Source: Micromussa lordhowensis (Eukaryota; Cnidaria; Anthozoa; Scleractinia; Lobophylliidae). Taken from it: a stretch of DNA of 64,000 nucleotides. The stretch covers positions 6,492,517 through 6,556,516 of the forward strand of contig OZ026595.1 in assembly GCA_964020085.1 (NCBI GenBank). The letters are read 5' to 3'. Each line of letters opens with the position of its first letter. Within the stretch, counting starts at the first letter, position 1. The notes beneath the pieces are model-generated. The model worked only from the letters and a program-made list of their open reading frames with translations, ran no database searches and was not told the DNA's origin. A program made the translations under genes and the position numbers. Below are positions 46,226 through 60,356 of the stretch, one piece after another.

Positions 46226-49200
46226 ATTAGTTTGCAAAGTTGCGACGCGCGCAAAGTTCGGCTAATTAGCAAACGGGCTGGTTAGCATAGTGCGAGATTT
46301 TGCGCACCTCCGAAACTTTGCATGTGGACCCGGACCGACCCCGGGAGTGCTTTGGTTCCATTATTTTGCAAAGTTGCGACGCGCGTCAAGCTCGGCTAAC
46401 TAGTCAGCCAGCCGGCCACGCCTGGGGATCTGCCGGGATGGTTAGCATAGTGCGAGATTTTGTGCAGCTCCGAAACTTCGCATGTTGACCCGGACTGACC
46501 CCGGGAGTGATTTGGTGCCATTAGTTTGCAAAGTTGCGACGCGCGCAAAGTTCGGCTAATTAGCAAACGGGCTGGTTAGCATAGTGCGAGATTTTGTGCA
46601 GCTCCGAAACTTCGCATGTCGACCCGGACCGAACCGGGAGTGCTTTGGTGCCATTAGTTTGCAAAGTTGCGACGCGCGCAAAGTTCGGCTAATTAGCAAA
46701 CGGGCTGGTTAGCATAGTGCGAGATTTTGCGCAGCTCCGAAACTTTGCATGTTGACCCGGACCGACCCCGGGAGTGCTTTGGTGCCATTAGTTTGCAAAG
46801 TTGCGACGCGCGTCAAGCTCGGCTAACTAGTCAGCCAGCCGGCCACGCCTGGGGATCTGCCGGGCTGGTTAGCATAGTGCGAGATTTTGCGCAGCTCCGA
46901 AACTTCGCATGTGGACCCGGACTGACACCGAGAGTGCTTTGGTGCCATTAGTTTGCAAAGTTGCGACGCGCGTCAAGCTCGGCTAACTAGTCAGCCAGCC
47001 GGCCATGCCTGGGGATCTGCCGGGCTGGTTAGCATAGTGCGAGATTTTGCGCAGCTCCTAAACTTCGCATGTGGAGCCGGACCGACCCCGGGAGTGCTTT
47101 GGTGCCATTAGTTTGCAAAGTTGCCACGCGCTCAAAGTTCGGCTAATTAGCAAACGGGCTGCTTAGCATAGTGCGAGATTTTGCGCAGCTCCGAAACTTT
47201 GCATGTGGACCCGGACCGACCCCGGGAGTGCTTTGGTGCCATTAGTTTGCAAAGTTGCCACGCGCTCAAAGTTCGGCTAATTAGCAAACGGGCTGCTTAG
47301 CATAGTGCGAGATTTTGCGCAGCTCCGAAACTTTGCATGTGGACCCGGACCGACCCCGGGAGTGCTTTGGTGCCATTAGTTTGGAAAGTTGCGATGCGCG
47401 CAAAGTTCTCCTAATTAGCAAACGGGCTGGTTAGCATAGTGCGAGATTTTGTGGAGCTCCAAAACTTTGCATGTGGACCCGGACCGACCCCGGGAGTGCT
47501 TTGGTGCCATTAGTTTGCAAAGTTGCCACGCGCTCAAAGTTCGGCTAATTAGCAAACGGGCTGCTTAGCATAGTGCGAGATTTTGCGCAGCTCCGAAACT
47601 TTGCATGTGGACCCGGACCGACCCCGGGAGTGCTTTGGTGCCATTAGTTTGGAAAGTTGCGATGCGCGCAAAGTTCTCCTAATTAGCAAACGGGCTGGTT
47701 AGCATAGTGCGAGATTTTGTGGAGCTCCAAAACTTTGCATGTGGACCCGGACCGACCCCGGGAGTGCTTTGGTGCCATTAGTTTGCAAAGTTGCGACGCG
47801 CGTCAAGCTCGGCTAACTAGTCAGCCAGCCGGCCACGCCTGGGGATCTGCCGGGCTGGTTAGCATAGTGCGAGATTTTCCGCAGCTCCGAAACTTCGCAT
47901 GTGGACCCGGACCGACCCCGGGAGTGCTTTGGTGCCATTAGTTTGCAAAGTTGCGACGCGTGCAAAGTTCGGCTAATTAGCAAACGGGCTGGTTAGCATA
48001 TTGCGAGATTTTGCGCACCTCCGAAACTTTGCATGTGGACCCGGACCGACCCCGGGAGTGCTTTGGTGCCATTAGTTTGCAAAGTTGCGACGCGCGTCAA
48101 GCTCGGCTAACTAGTCAGCCAGCCGGCCACGCCTGGGGATCTGCCGGGATGGTTAGCATAGTGCGAGATTTTGCGCAGCTCCGAAACTTCGCATGTTGAC
48201 CCGGACTGACCCCGGGAGTGCTTTGGTGCCATTAGTTTGCAAAGTTGCGACGCGCGCAAAGTTCGGCTAATTAGCAAACGGGCTGGTTAGCATAGTGCGA
48301 GATTTCGTGCAGCTCCGAAACTTCGCATGTCGACCCGGACCGAACCGGGAGTGCTTTGGTGCCATTAGTTTGCAAAGTTGCGACGCGCGCAAAGTTCGGC
48401 TAATTAGCAAACGGGCTGGTTAGCATAGTGCGAGATTTTGCGCAGCTCCGAAACTTTGCATGTTGACGCGGACCGACCCCGGGAGTGCTTTGGTGCCATT
48501 AGTTTGCAAAGTTGCGACGCGCGTCAAGCTCGGCTAACTAGTCAGCCAGCCGGCCACGCCTGGGGATCTGCCGGGCTGGTTAGCATAGTGCGAGATTTTG
48601 CGCAGCTCCGAAACTTCGCATGTGGACCCGGACTGACACCGAGAGTGCTTTGGTGCCATTAGTTTGCAAAGTTGCGACGCGCGCAAAGTTCGCCTAATTA
48701 CCAAACGGGCTGGTTAGCATAGTGCGACATTTTGCGCAGCTCCGAAACTTTGCATCTGGACCTGGACCGACCCCGGGAGTGCTTTGGTGCCATTAGTTTG
48801 GAAAGTTGCGATGCGCGCAAAGTTCGCCTAATTAGCAAACGGGCTGGTTAGCATAGTGCGAGATTTTGCGCACCTCCAAAACTTTGCATGTGGACCCGGA
48901 CCGACCCCGGGAGTGCTTTGGTGCCATTAGTTTGCAAAGTTGCGACGCGCATCAAGCTCGGCTAACTAGTCAGCCAGCCAGCCACGCCTGGGGATCTGCC
49001 GGGCTGGTTAGCATAGTGCGAGATTTTCCGCAGCTCCGAAACTTCGCATGTGGACCCGGACCGACCCCGGGAGTGCTTTGGTGCCATTAGTTTGCAAAGT
49101 TGCGACTCGCGCAAAGTTCGGCTAATTAGCAAACGGGCTGGTTAGCATAGTGCGAGATTTTGCGCAGCTCCGAAACTTTGCATGTGGACCCGGACCGACC

Positions 49201-52200
49201 CCGGGAGTACTTTGGTGCCATTAGTTTGCAAAGTTGCGACGCGCGCAAAGTTCGGCTAATTAGCAAACGGGCTGGTTAGCATAGTGCGAGATTTTGCGCA
49301 CCTCCGAAACTTTGCATGTGGACCCGGACCGACCCCGGGAGTGCTTTGGTTCCATTATTTTGCAAAGTTGCGACGCGCGTCAAGCTCGGCTAACTAGTCA
49401 GCCAGCCGGCCACGCCTGGGGATCTGCCGGGCTGGTTAGCATAGTGCGAGATTTTGTGCAGCTCCGAAACTTCGCATGTGGACCCGGACCGAACCGGGAG
49501 TGCTTTGGTGCCATTAGTTTGCAAAGTTGCGACGCGCGCAAAGTTCGGCTAATTAGCAAACGGGCTGGTTAGCATAGTGCGAGATTTTGCGCAGCTCCGA
49601 AACTTTGCATGTTGACCCGGACCGACCCCGGGAGTGCTTTGGTGCCATTAGTTTGCAAAGTTGCGACGCGCGTCAAGCTCGGCTAACTAGTCAGCCAGCC
49701 GGCCACGCCTGGGGATCTGCCGGGCTGGTTAGCATAGTGCGAGATTTTGTGCAGCTCCGAAACTTTGCATGTGGACCCGGACCGAACCGGGAGTTCTTTG
49801 GTGCCATTAGTTTGCAAAGTTGCGACGCGCGCAAAGTTCGGCTAATTAGCAAACGGGCTGGTTAGCATAGTGCGAGATTTTGCGCAGCTCCGAAACTTTG
49901 CATTTTGACCCGGACCGACCCCGGGAGTACTTTGGTGCCATTAGTTTGCAAAGTTGCGACGCGCGTCAAGCTCGGCTAACTAGTCAGCCAGCCGGCCACA
50001 CCTGGGGATCTGCCGGGCTGGTTAGCATAGTGCGAGATTTTACGCAGCTCCGAAACTTCACATGTGGACCCGGACCGAACCCGGGAGTGCTTTGGTGCCA
50101 TTAGTTTGCAAAGTTGCGACACGCAAAGTTCGGCTAATTAGCAAACGGGCTGGTTAGCATAGTGCGAGATTTTGCGCAGCTCCGAAACTTTGCATGTGGA
50201 CCTGGACCGACCCCGGGAGTGCTTTGGTGCCATTAGTTTGCAAAGTTGCGACGCGCGTCAAGCTCGGCTAACTAGTCAGTCAGCCAGCCACGCCTGGGGA
50301 TCTGCCGGGCTGGTTAGCATAGTGCGAGATTTTGCGCAGCTCCGAAACTTCGCATGTTGACCCGGACTGACCCCGGGAGTGCTTTGGTGCCATTAGTTTG
50401 CAAAGTTGCGACGCGCGCAAAGTTCGGCTAATTAGCAAACGGGCTGGTTAGCATAGTGCGAGATTTTGCGCAGCTCCGAAACTTTGCATGTGGACCCGGA
50501 CCGACCCCGGGAGTGCTTTGGTGCCATTAGTTTGCAAAGTTGCGACGCGCGCAAAGTTCGGCTAATTAGCAAACGGGCTGGTTAGCATAGTGCGAGATTT
50601 TGCGCAGCTCCGAAACTTTGCATGTGGACCCGGACCGACCCCGGGAGTGCTTTGGTGCCATTAGTTTGGAAAGTTGCGATGCGCGCAAAGTTCTCCTAAT
50701 TAGCAAACGGGCTGGTTAGCATAGTGCGAGATTTTGTGCAGCTCCAAAACTTTGCATGTGGACCCGGACCGACCCCGGGAGTGCTTTGGTGCCATTAGTT
50801 TGCAAAGTTGCGACGCGCATCAAGCTCGGCTAACTAGTCAGCCAGCCGGCCACGCCTGGGGATCTGCCGGGCTGGTTAGCATAGTGCGAGATTTTCCGCA
50901 GCTCCGAAACTTCGCATGTGGACCCGGACCGACCCCGGGAGTGCTTTGGTGCCATTAGTTTGCAAAGTTGCGACGCGCGCAAAGTTCGGCTAATTAGCAA
51001 ACGGGCTGGTTAGCATATTGCGAGATTTTGCGCACCTCCGAGACTTTGCATGTGGACCCGGACCGACCCCGGGAGTGCTTTGGTGCCATTAGTTTGCAAA
51101 GTTGCGACGCGCGTCAAGCTCGGCTAACTAGTCAGCCAGCCGGCCACGCCTGGGGATCTGCCGGGCTGGTTAGCATAGTGCGAGATTTTGCGCAGCTCCG
51201 AAACTTCGCATGTTGACCCGGACTGACCCCGGGAGTGCTTTGGTGCCATTAGTTTGCAAAGTTGCGACGCGCGCAAAGTTCGGCTAATTAGCAAACGGGC
51301 TGGTTAGCATAGTGCGAGATTTTGTGCAGCTCCGAAACTTCGCATGTGGACCCGGACCGAACCGGGAGTGCTTTGGTGCCATTAGTTTGCAAAGTTGCGA
51401 CGCGCGCAAAGTTCGGCTAATTAGCAAACGGGCTGGTTAGCATAGTGCGAGATTTTGCGCAGCTCCGAAACTTTGCATGTTGACCCGGACCGACCCCGGG
51501 AGTGCTTTGGTGCCATTAGTTTGCAAAGTTGCGACGCGCGTCAAGCTCGGCTAACTAGTCAGCCAGCCGGCCACACCTGGGGATCTGCCGGGCTGGTTAG
51601 CATAGTGCGAGATTTTGCGCAGCTCCGAAACTTCACATGTGGACCCGGACCGAACCCGGGAGTGCTTTGGTGCCATTAGTTTGCAAAGTTGCGACACGCA
51701 AAGTTCCGCTAATTAGCAAACGGGCTGGTTAGCATAGTGCGAGATTTTGCGCAGCTCCGAAACTTTGCATGTGGACCTGGACCGACCCCGGGAGTGCTTT
51801 GGTGCCATTAGTTTGCAAAGTTGCGACGCGCGTCAAGCTCGGCTAACTAGTCAGTCAGCCAGCCACGCCTGGGGATCTGCCGGGCTGGTTAGCATAGTGC
51901 GAGATTTTGCGCAGCTCCGAAACTTCGCATGTGGACCCGGACTGATCCCGGGAGTGCTTTGGTGCCATTAGTTTGCAAAGTTGCGACGCGCGCAAAGTTC
52001 GGCTAATTAGCAAACGGGCTGGTTAGCATAGTGCGAGATTTTGCGCAGCTCCGAAACTTTGCATGTGGACCCGGACCGACCCCGGGAGTGCCTTGGTGCC
52101 ATTAGTTTGCAAAGTTGCGACGCGCGTCAAGCTCGGCTAACTAGTCAGCCAGCCGGCCATGCCTGGGGATCTGCCGGGCTGGTTAGCATAGTGCGAGATT

Positions 52201-54699
52201 TTGCGCAGCTCCTAAACTTCGCATGTGGAGCCGGACCGACCCCGGGAGTGCTTTGGTGCCATTAGTTTGCAAAGTTGCGACGCGCGTCAAGCTCGGCTAA
52301 CTAGTCAGTCAGCCAGCCACGCCTGGGGATCTGCCGGGCTGGTTAGCATAGTGCGAGATTTTGCGCAGCTCCGAAACTTCGCATGTGGACCCGGACTGAC
52401 CCCGGGAGTGCTTTGGTGCCATTAGTTTGCAAAGTTGCGACGCGCGCAAAGTTCGGCTAATTAGCAAACGGGCTGGTTAGCATAGTGCGAGATTTTGCGC
52501 AGCTCCGAAACTTTGCATGTGGACCCGGACCGACCCCGGGAGTGCCTTGGTGCCATTAGTTTGCAAAGTTGCGACGCGCGTCAAGCTCGGCTAACTAGTC
52601 AGCCAGCCGGCCATGCCTGGGGATCTGCCGGGCTGGTTAGCATAGTGCGAGATTTTGCGCAGCTCCTAAACTTCGCATGTGGAGCCGGACCGACCCTGGG
52701 AGTGCTTTGGTGCCATTAGTTTGCAAAGTTGCGACGCGCGCAAAGTTCGGCTAATTAGCAAACGGGCTGGTTAGCATAGTGCGAGATTTTGCGCAGCTCC
52801 GAAACTTTGCATGTTGACCCGGACCGACCCCGGGAGTGCTTTGGTGCCATTAGTTTGCAAAGTTGCGACGCGCGTCAAGCTCGGCTAACTAGTCAGCCAG
52901 CCGGCCACACCTGGGGATCTGCCGGGCTGGTTAGCATAGTGCGAGATTTTGCGCAGCTCCGAAACTTCACATGTGGACCCGGACCGAACCCGGGAGTGCT
53001 TTGGTGCCATTAGTTTGCAAAGTTGCGACACGCAAAGTTCCGCTAATTAGCAAACGGGCTGGTTAGCATAGTGCGAGATTTTGCGCAGCTCCGAAACTTT
53101 GCATGTGGACCTGGACCGACCCCGGGAGTGCTTTGGTGCCATTAGTTTGCAAAGTTGCGACGCGCGTCAAGCTCGGCTAACTAGTCAGTCAGCCAGCCAC
53201 GCCTGGGGATCTGCCGGGCTGGTTAGCATAGTGCGAGATTTTGCGCAGCTCCGAAACTTCGCATGTGGACCCGGACTGATCCCGGGAGTGCTTTGGTGCC
53301 ATTAGTTTGCAAAGTTGCGACGCGCGCAAAGTTCGGCTAATTAGCAAACGGGCTGGTTAGCATAGTGCGAGATTTTGCGCAGCTCCGAAACTTTGCATGT
53401 GGACCCGGACCGACCCCGGGAGTGCCTTGGTGCCATTAGTTTGCAAAGTTGCGACGCGCGTCAAGCTCGGCTAACTAGTCAGCCAGCCGGCCATGCCTGC
53501 GGATCTGCCGGGCTGGTTAGCATAGTGCGAGATTTTGCGCAGCTCCTAAACTTCGCATGTGGAGCCGGACCGACCCCGGGAGTGCTTTGGTGCCATTAGT
53601 TTGCAAAGTTGCGACGCGCGTCAAGCTCGGCTAACTAGTCAGTCAGCCAGCCACGCCTGGGGATCTGCCGGGCTGGTTAGCATAGTGTGAGATTTTGCGC
53701 AGCTCCGAAACTTCGCATGTGGACCCGGACTGATCCCGGGAGTGCTTTGGTGCCATTAGTTTGCAAAGTTGCGACGCGCGCAAAGTTCGGCTAATTAGCA
53801 AACGGGCTGGTTAGCATAGTGCGAGATTTTGCGCAGCTCCGAAACTTTGCATGTGGACCCGGACCGACCCCGGGAGTGCCTTGGTGCCATTAGTTTGCAA
53901 AGTTGCGACGCGCGTCAAGCTCGGCTAACTAGTCAGCCAGCCGGCCATGCCTGGGGATCTGCCGGGCTGGTTAGCATAGTGCGAGATTTTGCGCAGCTCC
54001 GAAACTTCGCATGTGGACCCGGACTGACCCCGAGAGTGCTTTGGTGCCATTAGTTTGCAAAGTTGCGACGCGCGCAAAGTTCGCCTAATTACCAAACGGG
54101 CTGGTTAGCATAGTGCGAGATTTTGCGCAGCTCCGAAACTTTGCATCTGGACCTGGACCGACCCCGGGAGTGCTTTGGTGCCATTAGTTTGGAAAGTTGC
54201 GATGCGCGCAAAGTTCGCCTAATTAGCAAACGGGCTGGTTAGCATAGTGCGAGATTTTGCACACCTCCAAAACTTTGCATGTGGACCCGGACCGACCCCG
54301 GGAGTGCTTTGGTGCCATTAGTTTGCAAAGTTGCGACGCGCATCAAGCTCGGCTAACTAGTCAGCCAGCCAGCCACGCCTGGGGATCTGCCGGGCTGGTT
54401 AGCATAGTGCGAGATTTTCCGCAGCTCCGAAACTTCGCATGTGGACCCGGACCGACCCCGGGAGTGCTTTGGTGCCATTAGTTTGCAAAGTTGCGACTCG
54501 CGCAAAGTTCGGCTAATTAGCAAACGGGCTGGTTAGCATAGTGCGAGATTTTGTGCAGCTCCGAAACTTCGCATGTGGACCCGGACCGAACCGGGAGTGC
54601 TTTGGTGCCATTAGTTTGCAAAGTTGCGACGCGCGCAAAGTTCGGCTAATTAGCAAACGGGCTGGTTAGCATAGTGCGAGATTTTGCGCAGCTCCGAAA
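46226..54699 (+). repeat. 8,384-bp higher-order block, copy 2
   Basis: Second copy at constant offset, matching to about 54,699, where GCGCAGCTCC replaces the GCGCACCTCC of copy 1. I found very few differences, one being GTTTCGACG near 45,385 in copy 1 against GTTGCGACG near 53,769 in copy 2. Such near-identity over 8.4 kb means very recent duplication or homogenisation. Confidence 0.92.
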
Positions 54700-57600
54700 C
54701 TTTGCATGTTGACCCGGACCGACCCCGGGAGTGCTTTGGTGCCATTAGTTTGCAAAGTTGCGACGCGCGTCAAGCTCGGCTAACTAGTCAGCCAGCCGGC
54801 CACACCTGGGGATCTGCCGGGCTGGTTAGCATAGTGCGAGATTTTGCGCAGCTCCGAAACTTCACATGTGGACCCGGACCGAACCCGGGAGTGCTTTGGT
54901 GCCATTAGTTTGCAAAGTTGCGACGCACGTCAAGCTTGGCTAACTAGTCAGTCAGCCAGCCACGCCTGGGGATCTGCCGGGCTGGTTAGCAGAGTGCGAG
55001 ATTTTGCGCAGCTCCGAAACTTCGCATGTGGACCCGGACCGACCCAGAGAGTGCTTTGGTGCCATTAGTTTGCAAAGTTGCGACGCGCGCAAAGTTTGCC
55101 TAATTAGCAAACGGGCTGGTTAGCATAGTGCGAGATTTTGCGCAGCTCCGAAACTTTGCATGTGGACCCGGACCGACCCCGGGAGTGCTTTGGTGCCATT
55201 AGTTTGGAAAGTTGCGATGCGCGCAAAGTTCTCCTAATTAGCAAACGGGCTTGTTAGCATAGTGCGAGATTTTGTGCAGCTCCAAAACTTTGCATGTGGA
55301 CCCGGACCGACCCCAGGAGTGCTTTGGTGCCATTAGTTTGCAAAGTTGCGACGCGCGTCAAGCTCGGCTAACTAGTCAGCCAGCCGGCCACGCCTGGGGA
55401 TCTGCCGGGCTGGTTAGCATAGTGCGAGATTTTCCGCAGCTCCGAAACTTCGCATGTGGACCCGGACCGACCCCGGGAGTGCTTTGGTGCCATTAGTTTG
55501 CAAAGTTGCGACGCGCGCAAAGTTCGGCTAATTAGCAAACGGGCTGGTTAGCATATTGCGAGATTTTGCGCACCTCCGAAACTTTGCATGTGGACCCGGA
55601 CCGACCCCGGGAGTGCTTTGGTGCCATTAGTTTGCAAAGTTGCGACGCGCGTCAAGCTCGGCTAACTAGTCAGCCAGCCGGCCACGCCTGGGGATCTGCC
55701 GGGATGGTTAGCATAGTGCGAGATTTTGCGCAGCTCCGAAACTTCGCATTATGACCCGGACTGACCCCGGGAGTGCTTTGGTGCCATTAGTTTGCAAAGT
55801 TGCGACGCGCGCAAAGTTCGGCTAATTAGCAAACGGGCTGGTTAGCATAGTGCGAGATTTTGTGCAGCTCCGAAACTTCGCATGTGGACCCGGACCGAAC
55901 CGGGAGTGCTTTGGTGCCATTAGTTTGCAAAGTTGCGACGCGCGCAAAGTTCGGCTAATTAGCAAACGGGCTGGTTAGCATAGTGCGAGATTTTGCGCAG
56001 CTCCGAAACTTTGCATGTTGACCCGGACCGACCCCGGGAGTGCTTTGGTGCCATTAGTTTGCAAAGTTGCGACGCGCGTCAAGCTCGGCTAACTAGTCAG
56101 CCAGCCGGCCACACCTGGGGATCTGCCGGGCTGGTTAGCATAGTGCGAGATTTTGCGCAGCTCCGAAACTTCACATGTGGACCCGGACCGAACCCGGGAG
56201 TGCTTTGGTGCCATTAGTTTGCAAAGTTGCGACGCACGTCAAGCTTGGCTAACTAGTCAGTCAGCCAGCCACGCCTGGGGATCTGCCGGGCTGGTTAGCA
56301 GAGTGCGAGATTTTGCGCAGCTCCGAAACTTCGCATGTGGACCCGGACCGACCCAGAGAGTGCTTTGGTGCCATTAGTTTGCAAAGTTGCGACGCGCGCA
56401 AAGTTCGGCTAATTAGCAAACGGGCTGGTTAGCATAGTGCGAGATTTTGCGCAGCTCCGAAACTTTGCATGTGGACCCGGACCGACCCCGGGAGTGCCTT
56501 GGTGCCATTAGTTTGCAAAGTTGCGACGCGCGTCAAGCTCGGCTAACTAGTCAGCCAGCCGGCCATGCCTGGGGATCTGCCGGGCTGGTTAGCATAGTGC
56601 GAGATTTTGCGCAGCTCCTAAACTTCGCATGTGGAGCCGGACCGACCCTGGGAGTGCTTTGGTGCCATTAGTTTGCAAAGTTGCGACGCGCGCAAAGTTC
56701 GGCTAATTAGCAAACGGGCTGGTTAGCATAGTGCGAGATTTTGCGCAGCTCCGAAACTTTGCATGTTGACCCGGACCGACCCCGGGAGTGCTTTGGTGCC
56801 ATTAGTTTGCAAAGTTGCGACGCGCGTCAAGCTCGGCTAACTAGTCAGCCAGCCGGCCACACCTGGGGATCTGCCGGGCTGGTTAGCATAGTGCGAGATT
56901 TTGCGCAGCTCCGAAACTTCACATGTGGACCCGGACCGAACCCGGGAGTGCTTTGGTGCCATTAGTTTGCAAAGTTGCGACACGCAAAGTTCCGCTAATT
57001 AGCAAACGGGCTGGTTAGCATAGTGCGAGATTTTGCGCAGCTCCGAAACTTTGCATGTGGACCTGGACCGACCCCGGGAGTGCTTTGGTGCCATTAGTTT
57101 GCAAAGTTGCGACGCGCGTCAAGCTCGGCTAACTAGTCAGTCAGCCAGCCACGCCTGGGGATCTGCCGGGCTGGTTAGCATAGTGCGAGATTTTGCGCAG
57201 CTCCGAAACTTCGCATGTGGACCCGGACTGATCCCGGGAGTGCTTTGGTGCCATTAGTTTGCAAAGTTGCGACGCGCGCAAAGTTCGGCTAATTAGCAAA
57301 CGGGCTGGTTAGCATAGTGCGAGATTTTGCGCAGCTCCGAAACTTTGCATGTGGACCCGGACCGACCCCGGGAGTGCCTTGGTGCCATTAGTTTGCAAAG
57401 TTGCGACGCGCGTCAAGCTCGGCTAACTAGTCAGCCAGCCGGCCATGCCTGCGGATCTGCCGGGCTGGTTAGCATAGTGCGAGATTTTGCGCAGCTCCTA
57501 AACTTCGCATGTGGAGCCGGACCGACCCCGGGAGTGCTTTGGTGCCATTAGTTTGCAAAGTTGCGACGCGCGTCAAGCTCGGCTAACTAGTCAGTCAGCC

Positions 57601-60356
57601 AGCCACGCCTGGGGATCTGCCGGGCTGGTTAGCATAGTGTGAGATTTTGCGCAGCTCCGAAACTTCGCATGTGGACCCGGACTGATCCCGGGAGTGCTTT
57701 GGTGCCATTAGTTTGCAAAGTTGCGACGCGCGCAAAGTTCGGCTAATTAGCAAACGGGCTGGTTAGCATAGTGCGAGATTTTGCGCAGCTCCGAAACTTT
57801 GCATGTGGACCCGGACCGACCCCGGGAGTGCCTTGGTGCCATTAGTTTGCAAAGTTGCGACGCGCGTCAAGCTCGGCTAACTAGTCAGCCAGCCGGCCAT
57901 GCCTGGGGATCTGCCGGGCTGGTTAGCATAGTGCGAGATTTTGCGCAGCTCCGAAACTTCGCATGTGGACCCGGACTGACCCCGAGAGTGCTTTGGTGCC
58001 ATTAGTTTGCAAAGTTGCGACGCGCGCAAAGTTCGCCTAATTACCAAACGGGCTGGTTAGCATAGTGCGAGATTTTGCGCAGCTCCGAAACTTTGCATCT
58101 GGACCTGGACCGACCCCGGGAGTGCTTTGGTGCCATTAGTTTGGAAAGTTGCGATGCGCGCAAAGTTCGCCTAATTAGCAAACGGGCTGGTTAGCATAGT
58201 GCGAGATTTTGCACACCTCCAAAACTTTGCATGTGGACCCGGACCGACCCCGGGAGTGCTTTGGTGCCATTAGTTTGCAAAGTTGCGACGCGCATCAAGC
58301 TCGGCTAACTAGTCAGCCAGCCAGCCACGCCTGGGGATCTGCCGGGCTGGTTAGCATAGTGCGAGATTTTCCGCAGCTCCGAAACTTCGCATGTGGACCC
58401 GGACCGACCCCGGGAGTGCTTTGGTGCCATTAGTTTGCAAAGTTGCGACTCGCGCAAAGTTCGGCTAATTAGCAAACGGGCTGGTTAGCATAGTGCGAGA
58501 TTTTGTGCAGCTCCGAAACTTCGCATGTGGACCCGGACCGAACCGGGAGTGCTTTGGTGCCATTAGTTTGCAAAGTTGCGACGCGCGCAAAGTTCGGCTA
58601 ATTAGCAAACGGGCTGGTTAGCATAGTGCGAGATTTTGCGCAGCTCCGAAACTTTGCATGTTGACCCGGACCGACCCCGGGAGTGCTTTGGTGCCATTAG
58701 TTTGCAAAGTTGCGACGCGCGTCAAGCTCGGCTAACTAGTCAGCCAGCCGGCCACACCTGGGGATCTGCCGGGCTGGTTAGCATAGTGCGAGATTTTGCG
58801 CAGCTCCGAAACTTCACATGTGGACCCGGACCGAACCCGGGAGTGCTTTGGTGCCATTAGTTTGCAAAGTTGCGACGCACGTCAAGCTTGGCTAACTAGT
58901 CAGTCAGCCAGCCACGCCTGGGGATCTGCCGGGCTGGTTAGCAGAGTGCGAGATTTTGCGCAGCTCCGAAACTTCGCATGTGGACCCGGACCGACCCAGA
59001 GAGTGCTTTGGTGCCATTAGTTTGCAAAGTTGCGACGCGCGCAAAGTTTGCCTAATTAGCAAACGGGCTGGTTAGCATAGTGCGAGATTTTGCGCAGCTC
59101 CGAAACTTTGCATGTGGACCCGGACCGACCCCGGGAGTGCTTTGGTGCCATTAGTTTGGAAAGTTGCGATGCGCGCAAAGTTCTCCTAATTAGCAAACGG
59201 GCTTGTTAGCATAGTGCGAGATTTTGTGCAGCTCCAAAACTTTGCATGTGGACCCGGACCGACCCCAGGAGTGCTTTGGTGCCATTAGTTTGCAAAGTTG
59301 CGACGCGCGTCAAGCTCGGCTAACTAGTCAGCCAGCCGGCCACGCCTGGGGATCTGCCGGGCTGGTTAGCATAGTGCGAGATTTTCCGCAGCTCCGAAAC
59401 TTCGCATGTGGACCCGGACCGACCCCGGGAGTGCTTTGGTGCCATTAGTTTGCAAAGTTGCGACGCGCGCAAAGTTCGGCTAATTAGCAAACGGGCTGGT
59501 TAGCATATTGCGAGATTTTGCGCACCTCCGAAACTTTGCATGTGGACCCGGACCGACCCCGGGAGTGCTTTGGTGCCATTAGTTTGCAAAGTTGCGACGC
59601 GCGTCAAGCTCGGCTAACTAGTCAGCCAGCCGGCCACGCCTGGGGATCTGCCGGGATGGTTAGCATAGTGCGAGATTTTGCGCAGCTCCGAAACTTCGCA
59701 TTATGACCCGGACTGACCCCGGGAGTGCTTTGGTGCCATTAGTTTGCAAAGTTGCGACGCGCGCAAAGTTCGGCTAATTAGCAAACGGGCTGGTTAGCAT
59801 AGTGCGAGATTTTGTGCAGCTCCGAAACTTCGCATGTGGACCCGGACCGAACCGGGAGTGCTTTGGTGCCATTAGTTTGCAAAGTTGCGACGCGCGCAAA
59901 GTTCGGCTAATTAGCAAACGGGCTGGTTAGCATAGTGCGAGATTTTGCGCAGCTCCGAAACTTTGCATGTTGACCCGGACCGACCCCGGGAGTGCTTTGG
60001 TGCCATTAGTTTGCAAAGTTGCGACGCGCGTCAAGCTCGGCTAACTAGTCAGCCAGCCGGCCACACCTGGGGATCTGCCGGGCTGGTTAGCATAGTGCGA
60101 GATTTTGCGCAGCTCCGAAACTTCACATGTGGACCCGGACCGAACCCGGGAGTGCTTTGGTGCCATTAGTTTGCAAAGTTGCGACGCACGTCAAGCTTGG
60201 CTAACTAGTCAGTCAGCCAGCCACGCCTGGGGATCTGCCGGGCTGGTTAGCAGAGTGCGAGATTTTGCGCAGCTCCGAAACTTCGCATGTGGACCCGGAC
60301 CGACCCAGAGAGTGCTTTGGTGCCATTAGTTTGCAAAGTTGCGACGCGCGCAAAGT
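52415..60356 (+). repeat. 3,952-bp higher-order block, two tandem copies
   Basis: Monomers from about 52,415 to 56,366 recur at offset 3,952 up to about 60,356. The first copy overlaps the end of the 8,384-bp copy 2, so this amplification happened after, or together with, the 8,384-bp duplication. Private markers include GCATTATGACCC at 55,747 and 59,699, and ACGCACGTCAAGCTTGG at 54,924 and 58,876. Confidence 0.9.
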
